A DNA stretch of 27,424 nt from positions 1 through 27,424 of the forward strand of contig DCJA01000037.1 in NCBI GenBank assembly GCA_002317175.1, given 5' to 3'. The notes under the pieces were generated by a model. It worked only from the letters and a program-made list of their open reading frames with translations, searched no databases and was not told the DNA's origin. The translations under genes and the position numbers were made by a program. Positions 1 through 6,731 of this stretch are shown here, one piece after another (position 1 is the stretch's first letter; each line of letters starts with the position of its first letter). The stretch comes from Lachnospiraceae bacterium UBA1712 (GTDB taxonomy: Bacteria; Bacillota; Clostridia; Lachnospirales; Lachnospiraceae).

Positions 1-42
1 ATCAGGCTGCCGTAAATTATTTTGTAAATATATAAAAAGTAG

Positions 43-70
43 TGAACCTTTTTTAATTTCACGCGACTAT
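43..70 (+). promoter_or_regulatory. possible ECF-type sigma promoter
   Basis: TGAACC at 43-48 and CGAC at 64-67 are separated by 15 bases. This resembles the GAAC/CGA-type -35 and -10 pairs of extracytoplasmic-function sigma promoters, which often sit before the sigma gene itself. The gene downstream starts with a sigma region 2, so autoregulation would fit. This is inference from two short motifs. The rest of 1-133 shows no gene. Confidence 0.35.
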
Positions 71-133
71 AGGGTGAAGCTTCAAAACAGATAGATATTA
101 TCTGTGACAGTAATACAGCATTGGAGGACTCTA

Positions 134-937
134 ATGGAAATAGAAGAAATGTTGGCACATGTTGATTACTTGATGCATATAGCTGGCAGTAAATGTGATT
201 CCTGGGAGGATGCGCAGGATCTTGTACAGGAGACAATATTGGACGGATTACATGCTATAAGGAAAGGTGTGGATATTAATAATGCAAGAAATTGGCTGTG
301 CACAGTTCTAAAGGCAGAACAAAAGGTAATTGAACAACCAGATATAGAAATATGCAGACAGGTTTTACTCGGAAACTTGGGAAGTATAGGAGCTATAAGC
401 AATGATGAAAATGCGAAGAGATATCGAGGTGAAGCAGTATTGGCTTTGCTTCATGCCTTGAGAAATTCCTTGGAAGAGGCAATAGTATGTAATTCAGATC
501 TATTGAACAGTAAAGATGGGCTTGACATAATTATAGCAATGCGCAATTTGTATGAAAAAGTAATGGGTACTAAGTGTTATGGATATCATAGCGATTTTTG
601 CTTTATTGATATGTGTTGTGTGAGAATTGCAGGAAACATAGAAGATTATGACTCTGCTATAAAATATTTTGATTCAGCGTATGAACATTTTACCAAGTTT
701 AATCAATGGAGATGTGAGAAAAAAGAAAAATGGGAGAAACAAGTAGGGACTTTATCTAAGGATTTAGAGAGTGATGAGCAATTTGAATCTATAATTTTAC
801 ATTCGGTGATTCCTTCTAAGGGAAAGGTAACTGTATGTGAATCCAGCTTTTTAGAGATGGCGATTCATTCATTCCCAGAAGAAATAAAGAAAAAAATAAA
901 GGACAATCCTAAATATGCAAGGATATTCAATAATTAG
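134..937 (+). CDS. sigma-factor region 2 fused to regulator C-terminal domain (chimera)
   Basis: The 267-residue protein starts at ATG 134, eight bases after a GGAGGA site; an in-frame upstream start at 104 lacks one. Residues 1-59 look like sigma-70 region 2: the stretch WEDAQDLVQET followed by NWLCTVL is the helix pair that contacts core polymerase and the -10 element. Region 4, which normally follows and reads the -35 element, is absent. From about residue 60 the sequence changes to an alpha-helical domain resembling the C-terminal TPR-like part of XRE-type regulators in Lachnospiraceae (YGYHSDFCFIDMC, then a repeat-like YDSAIKYFDSAYEHF). The gene looks like an in-frame fusion left by deletion between a sigma gene and a neighbouring regulator gene. 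It may encode a protein that binds polymerase without directing -35 recognition, or be a decaying remnant. The family assignment of the second half is tentative. Confidence 0.55.
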   Translation: MEIEEMLAHVDYLMHIAGSKCDSWEDAQDLVQETILDGLHAIRKGVDINNARNWLCTVLKAEQKVIEQPDIEICRQVLLGNLGSIGAISNDENAKRYRGEAVLALLHALRNSLEEAIVCNSDLLNSKDGLDIIIAMRNLYEKVMGTKCYGYHSDFCFIDMCCVRIAGNIEDYDSAIKYFDSAYEHFTKFNQWRCEKKEKWEKQVGTLSKDLESDEQFESIILHSVIPSKGKVTVCESSFLEMAIHSFPEEIKKKIKDNPKYARIFNN

Positions 938-959
938 TTGTTGAGTGATTTAAAGATGA

Positions 960-993
960 AATGCAGGGGTATTTTTGTGCTCCCTGCATTTTT
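960..993 (+). terminator. intrinsic terminator
   Basis: AATGCAGGG (960-968) pairs with CCCTGCATT (982-990), a 9-bp stem with a 13-base loop and a short T-run at 989-993. It sits 22 bases after the stop of the sigma-chimera gene. Confidence 0.75.
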
Positions 994-1020
994 GAGTTAG
1001 CTCTTTATTATCATGAATTT

Positions 1021-1476
1021 TTATTTCTTTTTTCCTCGGCCATTACCTTTAGGCGTTTTAAATGCCTCAGAATAACGCTGAAGAATATCTGTAAAGGTCT
1101 TGAATTCATAGGGATCCATTTTGGAAAAGTTGATTTTGAACATTTTACTGTACATAATCATTTGAGCCTGTGTAGCGTTATCAGCTTTCTGTACCTGCTC
1201 AAAGGCATCTTCGATTTCATCAATTTCGGTTGTGTCACTTCCAGTATTGGAATCTTTCTTATGAGCTTCTTTAATATCCTTTGCAATCCCGGCGATATCG
1301 TTGCCGAGAAGATTTGCAAAATAATCATCCTCTTTTATAGTAGCGGCTTCAAGTGTTTTCATATAATGGTCGGCAGTGCTTGTACCTTTTTCTTGAAGTT
1401 TTGCTCTGGTAAATTCAATATATTTATTCATGTTGTGAATCTGCATAGCGGCAAGATTATCAACATAAATCTCCAT
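1021..1476 (-). CDS. hypothetical protein, probably 5'-truncated
   Basis: A 151-residue reading frame on the minus strand from ATG 1476 to TAA 1021. The frame stays open upstream to 1650, but that part lies antisense to an ORF6N gene, so it is probably shadow. I do not recognise a family. The protein is charged and mostly helical, with an acidic centre (TTEIDEIEDAFEQ) and a basic tail ending GRGKKK. No ribosome binding site is visible before ATG 1476. The sequence that should lie upstream is replaced at about 1480-1510 by ORF6N coding sequence in the opposite orientation, so the natural N-terminus may be lost. The competing + strand frame over 961-1608 is Cys- and Phe-rich and looks like its shadow. 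It is most likely mobile-element cargo from a rearranged locus; the function is unknown. Confidence 0.45.
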   Translation of the reverse strand: MEIYVDNLAAMQIHNMNKYIEFTRAKLQEKGTSTADHYMKTLEAATIKEDDYFANLLGNDIAGIAKDIKEAHKKDSNTGSDTTEIDEIEDAFEQVQKADNATQAQMIMYSKMFKINFSKMDPYEFKTFTDILQRYSEAFKTPKGNGRGKKK

Positions 1477-1483
1477 ATCAGAT

Positions 1484-2323
1484 ATGAAATTAGCAAAATT
1501 AGGGTTGAGGTCGAAAAATTCGACCTCAAGTTGGGGTGGTTCTCGATATCTGCCAAGAGCATTTACGGAAGAGGGAATATACATGCTAATGACAGTTCTA
1601 AAAGGTGAGCTGGCTGTCAAGCAGAGTATTGATCTAGTGAAGACTTTCAAGAAAATGAAAGATTACATATTAGAAAACCGTGATCTGATTGGACAGCGTG
1701 AAGTACTTCAGCTAAGCATGGAAACAGCCAATAACAAAATAGCTATCAGCAAAATCAATCACGATATGATATCTCTGGAAAAACAGATTTCAGATGTTGC
1801 TGAAGGGCTCAAGGATGTAGTTACAAAATCTGAACTTGCTGATATGATGAATAGTTTTGTGTCTGAAGATGATGACAAGTGGCTCATGTTTAATGCTAAG
1901 TTTAGTAGTGCAGATGCTGTATTTGAATCAATTTACAGAAAAGCCAAGTCAACAATCTACGTTGTTGATAATTATATTGGGCTTAGAACGTTGGTACATC
2001 TTAAAAATTCGCCGGTAGGAGTACAGGTGATTTTATTTAGCGATAATGTTGGCGCTAAAAAACTTCACAGCATAGAATTTACCGATTTCTGTAAAGAATA
2101 TCCAACTGTGCAGATAAAACTGCAAAAGACTGGCGGAATATTCCATGACAGATTTATTGTAATAGATTATGGAACTGCTGATGAAAGAGTATTCATTTGT
2201 GGTGCTTCGTCCAAAGATGCCGGAGCAAAAATAACAGCAATTGTGGAAGATTATGGAACAGCAAAGTATAAGCCTATGATTGCTTCATTACTTAAGAATC
2301 CACCTTTAGTATTACCAAAGTAG
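1484..2323 (+). pseudogene. ORF6N-domain protein with PLD-like C-terminus, 5' end lost
   Basis: The first recognisable residues, LRSKNSTSSWGGSRYLP then RAFTEEGIYMLMTVLKGELA, are the second half of an ORF6N domain, a DNA-binding domain of phage and mobile-element proteins. The first half (about 60-80 residues in the family) is missing: the frame opens at a stop at 1466 and has no plausible ribosome binding site. A coiled-coil-like stretch follows (roughly residues 60-120). The C-terminal region has FHDRFIVIDYG and VFICGASSKDAG, like the degenerate phospholipase-D-type domain often attached to ORF6N in Firmicutes. The HxK motif reads H-D-R here, so catalysis is doubtful. The stop codon TAG 2321-2323 overlaps the ribosome binding site of the recombinase gene, which suggests the two genes were once an operon. 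The break coincides with a perfect palindrome at 1505-1529. Confidence 0.7.
1505..1529. repeat. perfect palindrome at a rearrangement junction
   Basis: TTGAGGTCGAA (1505-1515) and its exact reverse complement TTCGACCTCAA (1519-1529) flank three A bases. It lies where the minus-strand hypothetical gene stops making sense and the ORF6N coding sequence begins, within the codons for LRSKNSTS. There is no T-run, so it is not an ordinary terminator. It may be an operator, or a hairpin that promoted the rearrangement. Confidence 0.6.
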
Positions 2324-2336
2324 GAGAGTGAAAAGA

Positions 2337-4061
2337 TTGAATAAGAAAACAAAATGTTACATATATACCCGTGTATCCACCGCGATTCAGGTAGATGGCT
2401 ACAGCTTGGATGCACAGAAAGACAAAATCAGAAAATATGCAGAATTTCAGGATATGGAAATTGTTGGAGAGTATTCTGATGAAGGTCATTCCGGAAAGAA
2501 TATAAAAGGTCGTCCGGAATTTATGAAAATGATAAATGATATTGAAGATGGCAAGGACGAAATTTCTTTCGTTCTTGTTTTCAAATTATCCCGATTTGGA
2601 AGAAATGCATCGGATGTTTTAAGTGCATTACAGCTTATGCAGGACTATGGCGTTAACCTGATTTGTGTTGAGGATGGGATTGATAGCTCCAAGGAAGCGG
2701 GTAAGCTACTGATTTCTATTATTGCCGCTGTTGCTGAAATGGAGCGCGATACGATTCGAGTTCAGACTATGGCGGGGCGTGAGCAAAAGGCAAAAGAGGG
2801 AGGCTGGAATGGAGGTTTTGCTCCTTATGGATACAGACTAGAGGATAATCAGCTGTATATTGCTGAGGATGAGATGGATATCATCCAGATAATTTATGAC
2901 AGATATATTCATACAAATGACGGTATCAATGGTGTTGCTAACTATTTGAATAATCATGGTTATACAAAGAAACTACGTCAGAATGGAACAATTCCGGGAT
3001 TCTCATCAAGCTTTGTAAAGGCTGTCTTGGATAATCCGATATATATGGGGAAGATTGCTTATGGAAGACGTCGAACTGAGAAAATTAACGGTACAAGAAA
3101 TGAAATGCATGTGGTAGAGCAGGCAGAGTACCCGGTATATAATGGTAAGCATGAGGCTATCATTTCAGAAGAAGACTGGAATCTTGCTCAGGAAAAGAGA
3201 AAGCTGAACAGCTTTAAGCGTGAAAAGATAAATAATCCGGATCATGCACATATTTTATCCGGAATTATAAAGTGCCCGTGTTGCGGTAAGGGGATGTATG
3301 GTAATATTGCCAAGGCTCATAGTAAGGATAAAAAGACCAGATACTACTATTACTGCAAAAACACCGTTAATGCTACAGGCCATAAATGCACCTTTAGACT
3401 TAATATTGAGCAATCTCAGATAAATGATGTATTGGCAAGGATTATTTCCGGTATGACAAAAGAGGGTAAGCTTAAGGAAGCTATACAGGCCAAAATTGGA
3501 AGTGTTGCAGATACTTCAGAGATGGAAAAAGAGCTATCTGTGAATCTTGTTAATCTTAATCAGGCAGAGACGATTAAAACAAGGCTTGAAAAACAGATGG
3601 ATACCTTGGATGTTACAGATCCTCATTATGACAGAAAAATAAATGATTTACAGAAACGTTTAGATACCCAATATGATATAATTGAGGAGGCTGAAAACGC
3701 TGTAGAAGAAATACGTTCTCAGATACGAGATTTGCGTAGGGATCAGATTTCAAGCGAGAGTATCTATGAATTCCTTTTACATTTTGATGAGTTATATTCA
3801 ATGGCATCAGAGGTAGAGAGAAAGCAATTTATGCAGACATTTATCGACCGCATAGATATTTTCCCGGAAAGACGAGAGGATGGTAATTGGATAAAGAATA
3901 TTTCTTTTAAATTCTATGTTCCGATTGTAAAGGAGGGCAAAGCGCCGGCGAATATCAAGGGTATTACACTTGATAAAGAAGACAATAAGGGTGATTTAGT
4001 ACCCTTGGAAAAGATGATGACACTTGAAACCGTTTGCTTGCTCAGCAAAGTACAGAAATAG
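2337..4061 (+). CDS. large serine recombinase (site-specific integrase)
   Basis: The 574-residue protein has the three-part layout of TnpX/TndX-type integrases. The N-terminal resolvase domain (about 1-145) has the catalytic serine in YTRVST (Ser14) and the arginine-rich SRFGRN loop. A recombinase domain (about 160-270) contains the GFAPYGYR motif. A zinc ribbon follows with C313, C316, C340 and C351, then a long coiled coil (about 400-470) and a C-terminal tail ending ETVCLLSKVQK. These enzymes cut attB and attP through a covalent serine intermediate and integrate or excise phages and mobilisable elements. TTG 2337 is chosen because AGGAG at 2322-2326 lies ten bases upstream; GTG 2328 would be only one base from it. 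All catalytic parts are present, so it is likely active. Its 3' end carries one copy of a 21-bp repeat found again after the fic gene. Confidence 0.93.
   Translation: MNKKTKCYIYTRVSTAIQVDGYSLDAQKDKIRKYAEFQDMEIVGEYSDEGHSGKNIKGRPEFMKMINDIEDGKDEISFVLVFKLSRFGRNASDVLSALQLMQDYGVNLICVEDGIDSSKEAGKLLISIIAAVAEMERDTIRVQTMAGREQKAKEGGWNGGFAPYGYRLEDNQLYIAEDEMDIIQIIYDRYIHTNDGINGVANYLNNHGYTKKLRQNGTIPGFSSSFVKAVLDNPIYMGKIAYGRRRTEKINGTRNEMHVVEQAEYPVYNGKHEAIISEEDWNLAQEKRKLNSFKREKINNPDHAHILSGIIKCPCCGKGMYGNIAKAHSKDKKTRYYYYCKNTVNATGHKCTFRLNIEQSQINDVLARIISGMTKEGKLKEAIQAKIGSVADTSEMEKELSVNLVNLNQAETIKTRLEKQMDTLDVTDPHYDRKINDLQKRLDTQYDIIEEAENAVEEIRSQIRDLRRDQISSESIYEFLLHFDELYSMASEVERKQFMQTFIDRIDIFPERREDGNWIKNISFKFYVPIVKEGKAPANIKGITLDKEDNKGDLVPLEKMMTLETVCLLSKVQK
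4026..4046 (+). repeat. 21-bp direct repeat, copy 1 (recombinase 3' end)
   Basis: The repeat begins GAAACCGTTTGC and ends TTGCTCAGC, and is identical over 21 bases to 5352-5372. Here it encodes ETVCLLS at the end of the intact recombinase. The flanking bases differ at once on both sides. Confidence 0.9.
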
Positions 4062-4143
4062 AAAATGCGGATATGCTCGGAAAGGCTTGAAATAAGGGCT
4101 TGTTGATTTGATATTATTGAAATTAGATTTATGGAGGTCGCAT

Positions 4144-5232
4144 ATGTCAGATAAGAACTGGGAATTAGAACTAAATGAATATATACGACAGGGCGAACCA
4201 GACAGGGTTGATAAGAGTGTTGCATGGAAGACAGCTATAGGCTTGCAGGATGTTGACGGACTTAAACCTTCGGAGTATTTGCTTGAAACTGCAAAGGAAC
4301 ATATTGAAGGAAGAATTACAATATCTGAAGCAGACAAGCGTATTCACAGTTATTATGAGGAACGTCAGGATAGAAGTGAGATTGAAGCAGATACTAAAGA
4401 GGCAGATATTGTTTCTGTAAGAATTGCAAAGCTGTTGGGAGAGAAAACATTTCAGTTTTCACCGATAGAATGGCAGAATATTCACCGAAAGCTTTTTGAA
4501 GGTGTTTTTAGTCATGCTGGTAAAATACGTGATTACAACATTACAAAAAAAGAGTGGGTACTAAAAGGTGATACAGTAATGTATGCCTCATATGATAGCA
4601 TAAAAGATACCCTTGATTATGATTTTTCACAGGAAAAGAACTTTTCGTATGAAGGATTATCTATAGAAGAGTCCGTAAGGCATATTGCTAAATTCACTTC
4701 CGGTATATGGCAAATTCATCCGTTTGGAGAAGGTAATACCAGATCTACTGCGGTCTTTATTATTAAATATTTAAAGACTTTTGGATTCAATGTAAGTAAT
4801 GAAACTTTTGCAGAAAATTCTTGGTATTTCAGGAATGCTTTGGTTAGATCAAATTATAATGATTGGCAAAATAATATTCATGCAACAACGGAATTTCTGG
4901 AATTGTTTTTTGAAAATCTATTAATGAATGCTAACCATGAGCTGAAGAATAGATATATGCATGTTGATTTCCGAAGTGAAAGTGCCATTCAAAGTGCCAA
5001 TGAAGTGGTTTCAAAGTGCCAAAATGACACTTTGGAAATGTCCCTTGAAGAGTTAGCAATTATTAATGTATTGAAAAGCAATCCGTCTGCTACACAGAAA
5101 GCAATAGCTGAGAAGACTGGGAAATCAGAGAGAACCATAAAACGTCGAACAGTCGAAATGCAGGATAAAGGCTTGATCTGCAGGGAGAATGGTAAGCGTA
5201 ATGGCAAGTGGAAAGTGCTTGTAGAACTATAA
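4144..5232 (+). CDS. Fic-domain protein with N-terminal antitoxin-like and C-terminal winged-helix regions
   Basis: Start ATG 4144 follows GGAGG (4133-4137) by six bases; the protein is 362 residues. The Fic core motif is HPFGEGNTR at 192-200, matching HxFx(D/E)GNxR, with the catalytic histidine and the phosphate-binding GN and R. Fic enzymes usually transfer AMP from ATP to a hydroxyl of a target protein. Residues about 25-75 (TAIGLQDVDGLKPSEYL, then HIEGRITISEADKRI) resemble the VbhA antitoxin fold, fused here in front of its Fic domain. Residues about 300-360 (ATQKAIAEKTGKSERTIKRR) form a winged helix-turn-helix, so it may bind DNA and regulate itself. It could act as a self-inhibited toxin, a phage-defence factor or a regulator; the target is unknown. 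It lies between two 21-bp recombinase-tail repeats, which suggests mobile cargo. Confidence 0.88.
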   Translation: MSDKNWELELNEYIRQGEPDRVDKSVAWKTAIGLQDVDGLKPSEYLLETAKEHIEGRITISEADKRIHSYYEERQDRSEIEADTKEADIVSVRIAKLLGEKTFQFSPIEWQNIHRKLFEGVFSHAGKIRDYNITKKEWVLKGDTVMYASYDSIKDTLDYDFSQEKNFSYEGLSIEESVRHIAKFTSGIWQIHPFGEGNTRSTAVFIIKYLKTFGFNVSNETFAENSWYFRNALVRSNYNDWQNNIHATTEFLELFFENLLMNANHELKNRYMHVDFRSESAIQSANEVVSKCQNDTLEMSLEELAIINVLKSNPSATQKAIAEKTGKSERTIKRRTVEMQDKGLICRENGKRNGKWKVLVEL

Positions 5233-5342
5233 TATATTCCTGCGTACTCCGGCGATGGAGACTGCCATACTACTATTCGTAATTTGAGGGGGCAAAAGTA
5301 TACAATTGCGTGCGCGAATGTTAGTGCAAAGAAAAAGTTTAA

Positions 5343-5384
5343 ATACACACAGAAACCGTTTGCTTGCTCAGCCGAGAAGCTTGA
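5343..5384 (+). pseudogene. fossil 3' end of a second serine recombinase
   Basis: In one frame the bases read IHTETVCLLSREA and then a TGA stop. This is the same C-terminal signature as the intact recombinase (LETVCLLSKVQK) in the same frame relative to the repeat. A TAA stop directly precedes it, so only the last dozen codons survive. It includes the second repeat copy at 5352-5372. The alternative is that only the 21-bp repeat was copied here by recombination. Confidence 0.5.
5352..5372 (+). repeat. 21-bp direct repeat, copy 2
   Basis: Identical to 4026-4046 over 21 bases, 1326 bases further on. The two copies bracket the fic gene. Confidence 0.9.
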
Positions 5385-5684
5385 TTCTATACGGGTTTGA
5401 GGGCAATTTTGGGGAATATGTGACTGTGTTTTTATTTAGTGAAAATGTAAGTTGAAAATGCAGGGGGTAAAATTTCGAAAATCAGTCAAGACGTGCGCCA
5501 GGATAGTATAGGCAACGAGACGTGCGCGAATAGTATATGATTTTGAGTGAAAAATGGACTGTAATTGGCTCAACTATAGGTTGAGAGCCTTGAAATTCAA
5601 AGGTTTTACTGATATCAACCAGCAGTTCGTGTTATTTATATCTGCAAGATTGTATAGTCGATGATGTGTGGAGGATATTTTATC
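5385..5684. other. gene-poor stretch upstream of the HTH gene
   Basis: There is no convincing reading frame. It holds two of the CGTGCGC repeat copies and an imperfect hairpin at 5567-5589 (GGCTCAAC against GTTGAGAGCC with a bulge). The ribosome binding site GGAGG at 5670-5674 serves the next gene. A promoter is presumably here but cannot be placed with confidence. Confidence 0.5.
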
Positions 5685-6551
5685 ATGAATATATACGAAA
5701 AAATTTTTGCTAGACTTGAAGAATTACATATGAGTCAGATTGAATTATCGCGTAGAACAGGTATTGCAACAAGCACGATTAGTGACTGGCGAAAGAAAAA
5801 GATTAATCCACAGGCTGATAAGATTGTGCCTATTTGTAAGGCACTTGATATGTCGCTTGTGGATTTGCTTTGTGATGAGGATGATAAAAGTAATACAATT
5901 ATGACATCTGATTATATTACAGATGAGGGGCTGTTTGTTGAAACGTTTATGAATGCTTCAGACGATATCAAAAGAAGAGTAATCACATACTATTTCAGCA
6001 TTGATAGTAACAGGAGCACTGAGAAGCAAGGTCGAAATATATCAATAATATGTGATGAAAATGGAAAAAGTATAGTTTTAATAAATGACATTCGTTACAA
6101 ATCGAGAAGAAGTATAGATTGGAATGAAATTGAAACATATCTAAAACAATACGTGGGAGAATGCTTTGAAATACTTGAAACATCAGAGAGCGTTTATATT
6201 GGTACTGATTTTCCAGATGAATATGCACATTCAAAGGATACAAAGGATGTAAAGGGTGTTAACGAAAAAGCAAAGGCTAATGCAATAACTGCAATTGAAG
6301 ATTTGATTGAAATTGCTAGTGATAAAGCGGAGTTCCCAGATTACAAGAAGAAACATGGCACGAAAGCAAAATATGGTTGGTATCGCTATACAACTCGATT
6401 TGGTATTCCAGTATATAACGAGGAGGGTATATTAGAAAGATATAATATCTTTCGAGCTAGAATATTAGTACGACGAGATGAAGATGGGAAACTATATTTA
6501 TATGATGTTGTTACAATAAAAAAAGAAACGAGTAAGCCGCTTGAGTCATAG
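5685..6551 (+). CDS. HTH regulator fused to a polyvalent-protein (PBECR-like) domain
   Basis: Start ATG 5685 lies ten bases after GGAGG; an ATG at 5661 would precede that site. The protein is 288 residues. Residues 3-57 are a Cro/C1-type helix-turn-helix (MSQIELSRRTGIATSTISDW). A variable linker follows. From about 110 to the end there is a domain with DIRYKSRRSIDWNEIETYL, YIGTDFPDEYAHSKDTK, KYGWYRYTTRFGIPVYN and a final YLYDVVTIKKETSKPL. I have seen this pattern as the C-terminal piece of giant phage and ICE polyvalent proteins. I believe it matches the Barnase/EndoU/ColicinE5/RelE-like nuclease group (PBECR3), but I could not check this. If so, the protein joins a DNA-binding regulator to an RNase-like module, which suggests a self-regulated toxin or an inactivated nuclease used for sensing. 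It is a single gene with no small antitoxin gene beside it. Confidence 0.7.
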   Translation: MNIYEKIFARLEELHMSQIELSRRTGIATSTISDWRKKKINPQADKIVPICKALDMSLVDLLCDEDDKSNTIMTSDYITDEGLFVETFMNASDDIKRRVITYYFSIDSNRSTEKQGRNISIICDENGKSIVLINDIRYKSRRSIDWNEIETYLKQYVGECFEILETSESVYIGTDFPDEYAHSKDTKDVKGVNEKAKANAITAIEDLIEIASDKAEFPDYKKKHGTKAKYGWYRYTTRFGIPVYNEEGILERYNIFRARILVRRDEDGKLYLYDVVTIKKETSKPLES

Positions 6552-6731
6552 ACTGTACGGTAGTAAACTTCGTTTCTATGTTGTTGATTATACAATGAAA
6601 GAATTTGAACGTCAATCCGAATTTTCGAAAAATATTTGCGGATGCTAGCGATGTCGAGACTGTGTAAGCGAGTATTGGGATGAGACACTCAAAAAGATGG
6701 GGATTGAATAACTAGATTGAAGGAAGAAAAA
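6552..6731. other. intergenic stretch with a short gene remnant
   Basis: No full gene is present. Before the TAA at 6710-6712, one frame gives a plausible gene tail (SEYWDETLKKMGIE), but a stop 24 codons upstream leaves it as a fragment at most. AGGAAG at 6721-6726 is the ribosome binding site of the methyltransferase. Confidence 0.4.

Larger units (their letters stand above)
5309..5537. repeat. cluster of CGTGCGC repeats
   Basis: CGTGCGCGAAT occurs exactly at 5309-5319 and 5521-5531. A variant, CGTGCGCCAGGAT, lies at 5492-5504. The last two copies are both preceded by AGA and followed by AGTATA, making an imperfect 20-bp direct repeat (5489-5510 and 5518-5537). Such GC-rich words stand out in this AT-rich stretch. 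They may be binding sites for a regulator, such as the HTH protein starting at 5685, or the debris of decayed genes. Confidence 0.5.

Noticed and set aside
961..1608. Plus-strand frame of 215 codons opposite the minus-strand hypothetical gene
   Set aside because: It begins inside the terminator region, is Cys-, Phe- and Ile-rich without domains, and mirrors the minus-strand frame. It is treated as shadow.
1477..1650. N-terminal extension of the minus-strand gene up to 1650
   Set aside because: This part is antisense to recognisable ORF6N coding sequence, so its openness is a by-product.
5233..5399. Open frame of about 55 codons directly after the fic stop
   Set aside because: No start codon, no ribosome binding site, no similarity I can name. 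It is likely chance openness.
6645..6712. Possible third recombinase tail (DVETV then stop) or gene tail SEYWDETLKKMGIE
   Set aside because: The matches are only a few residues in different frames, with stops nearby. This is too weak for a call beyond a note.
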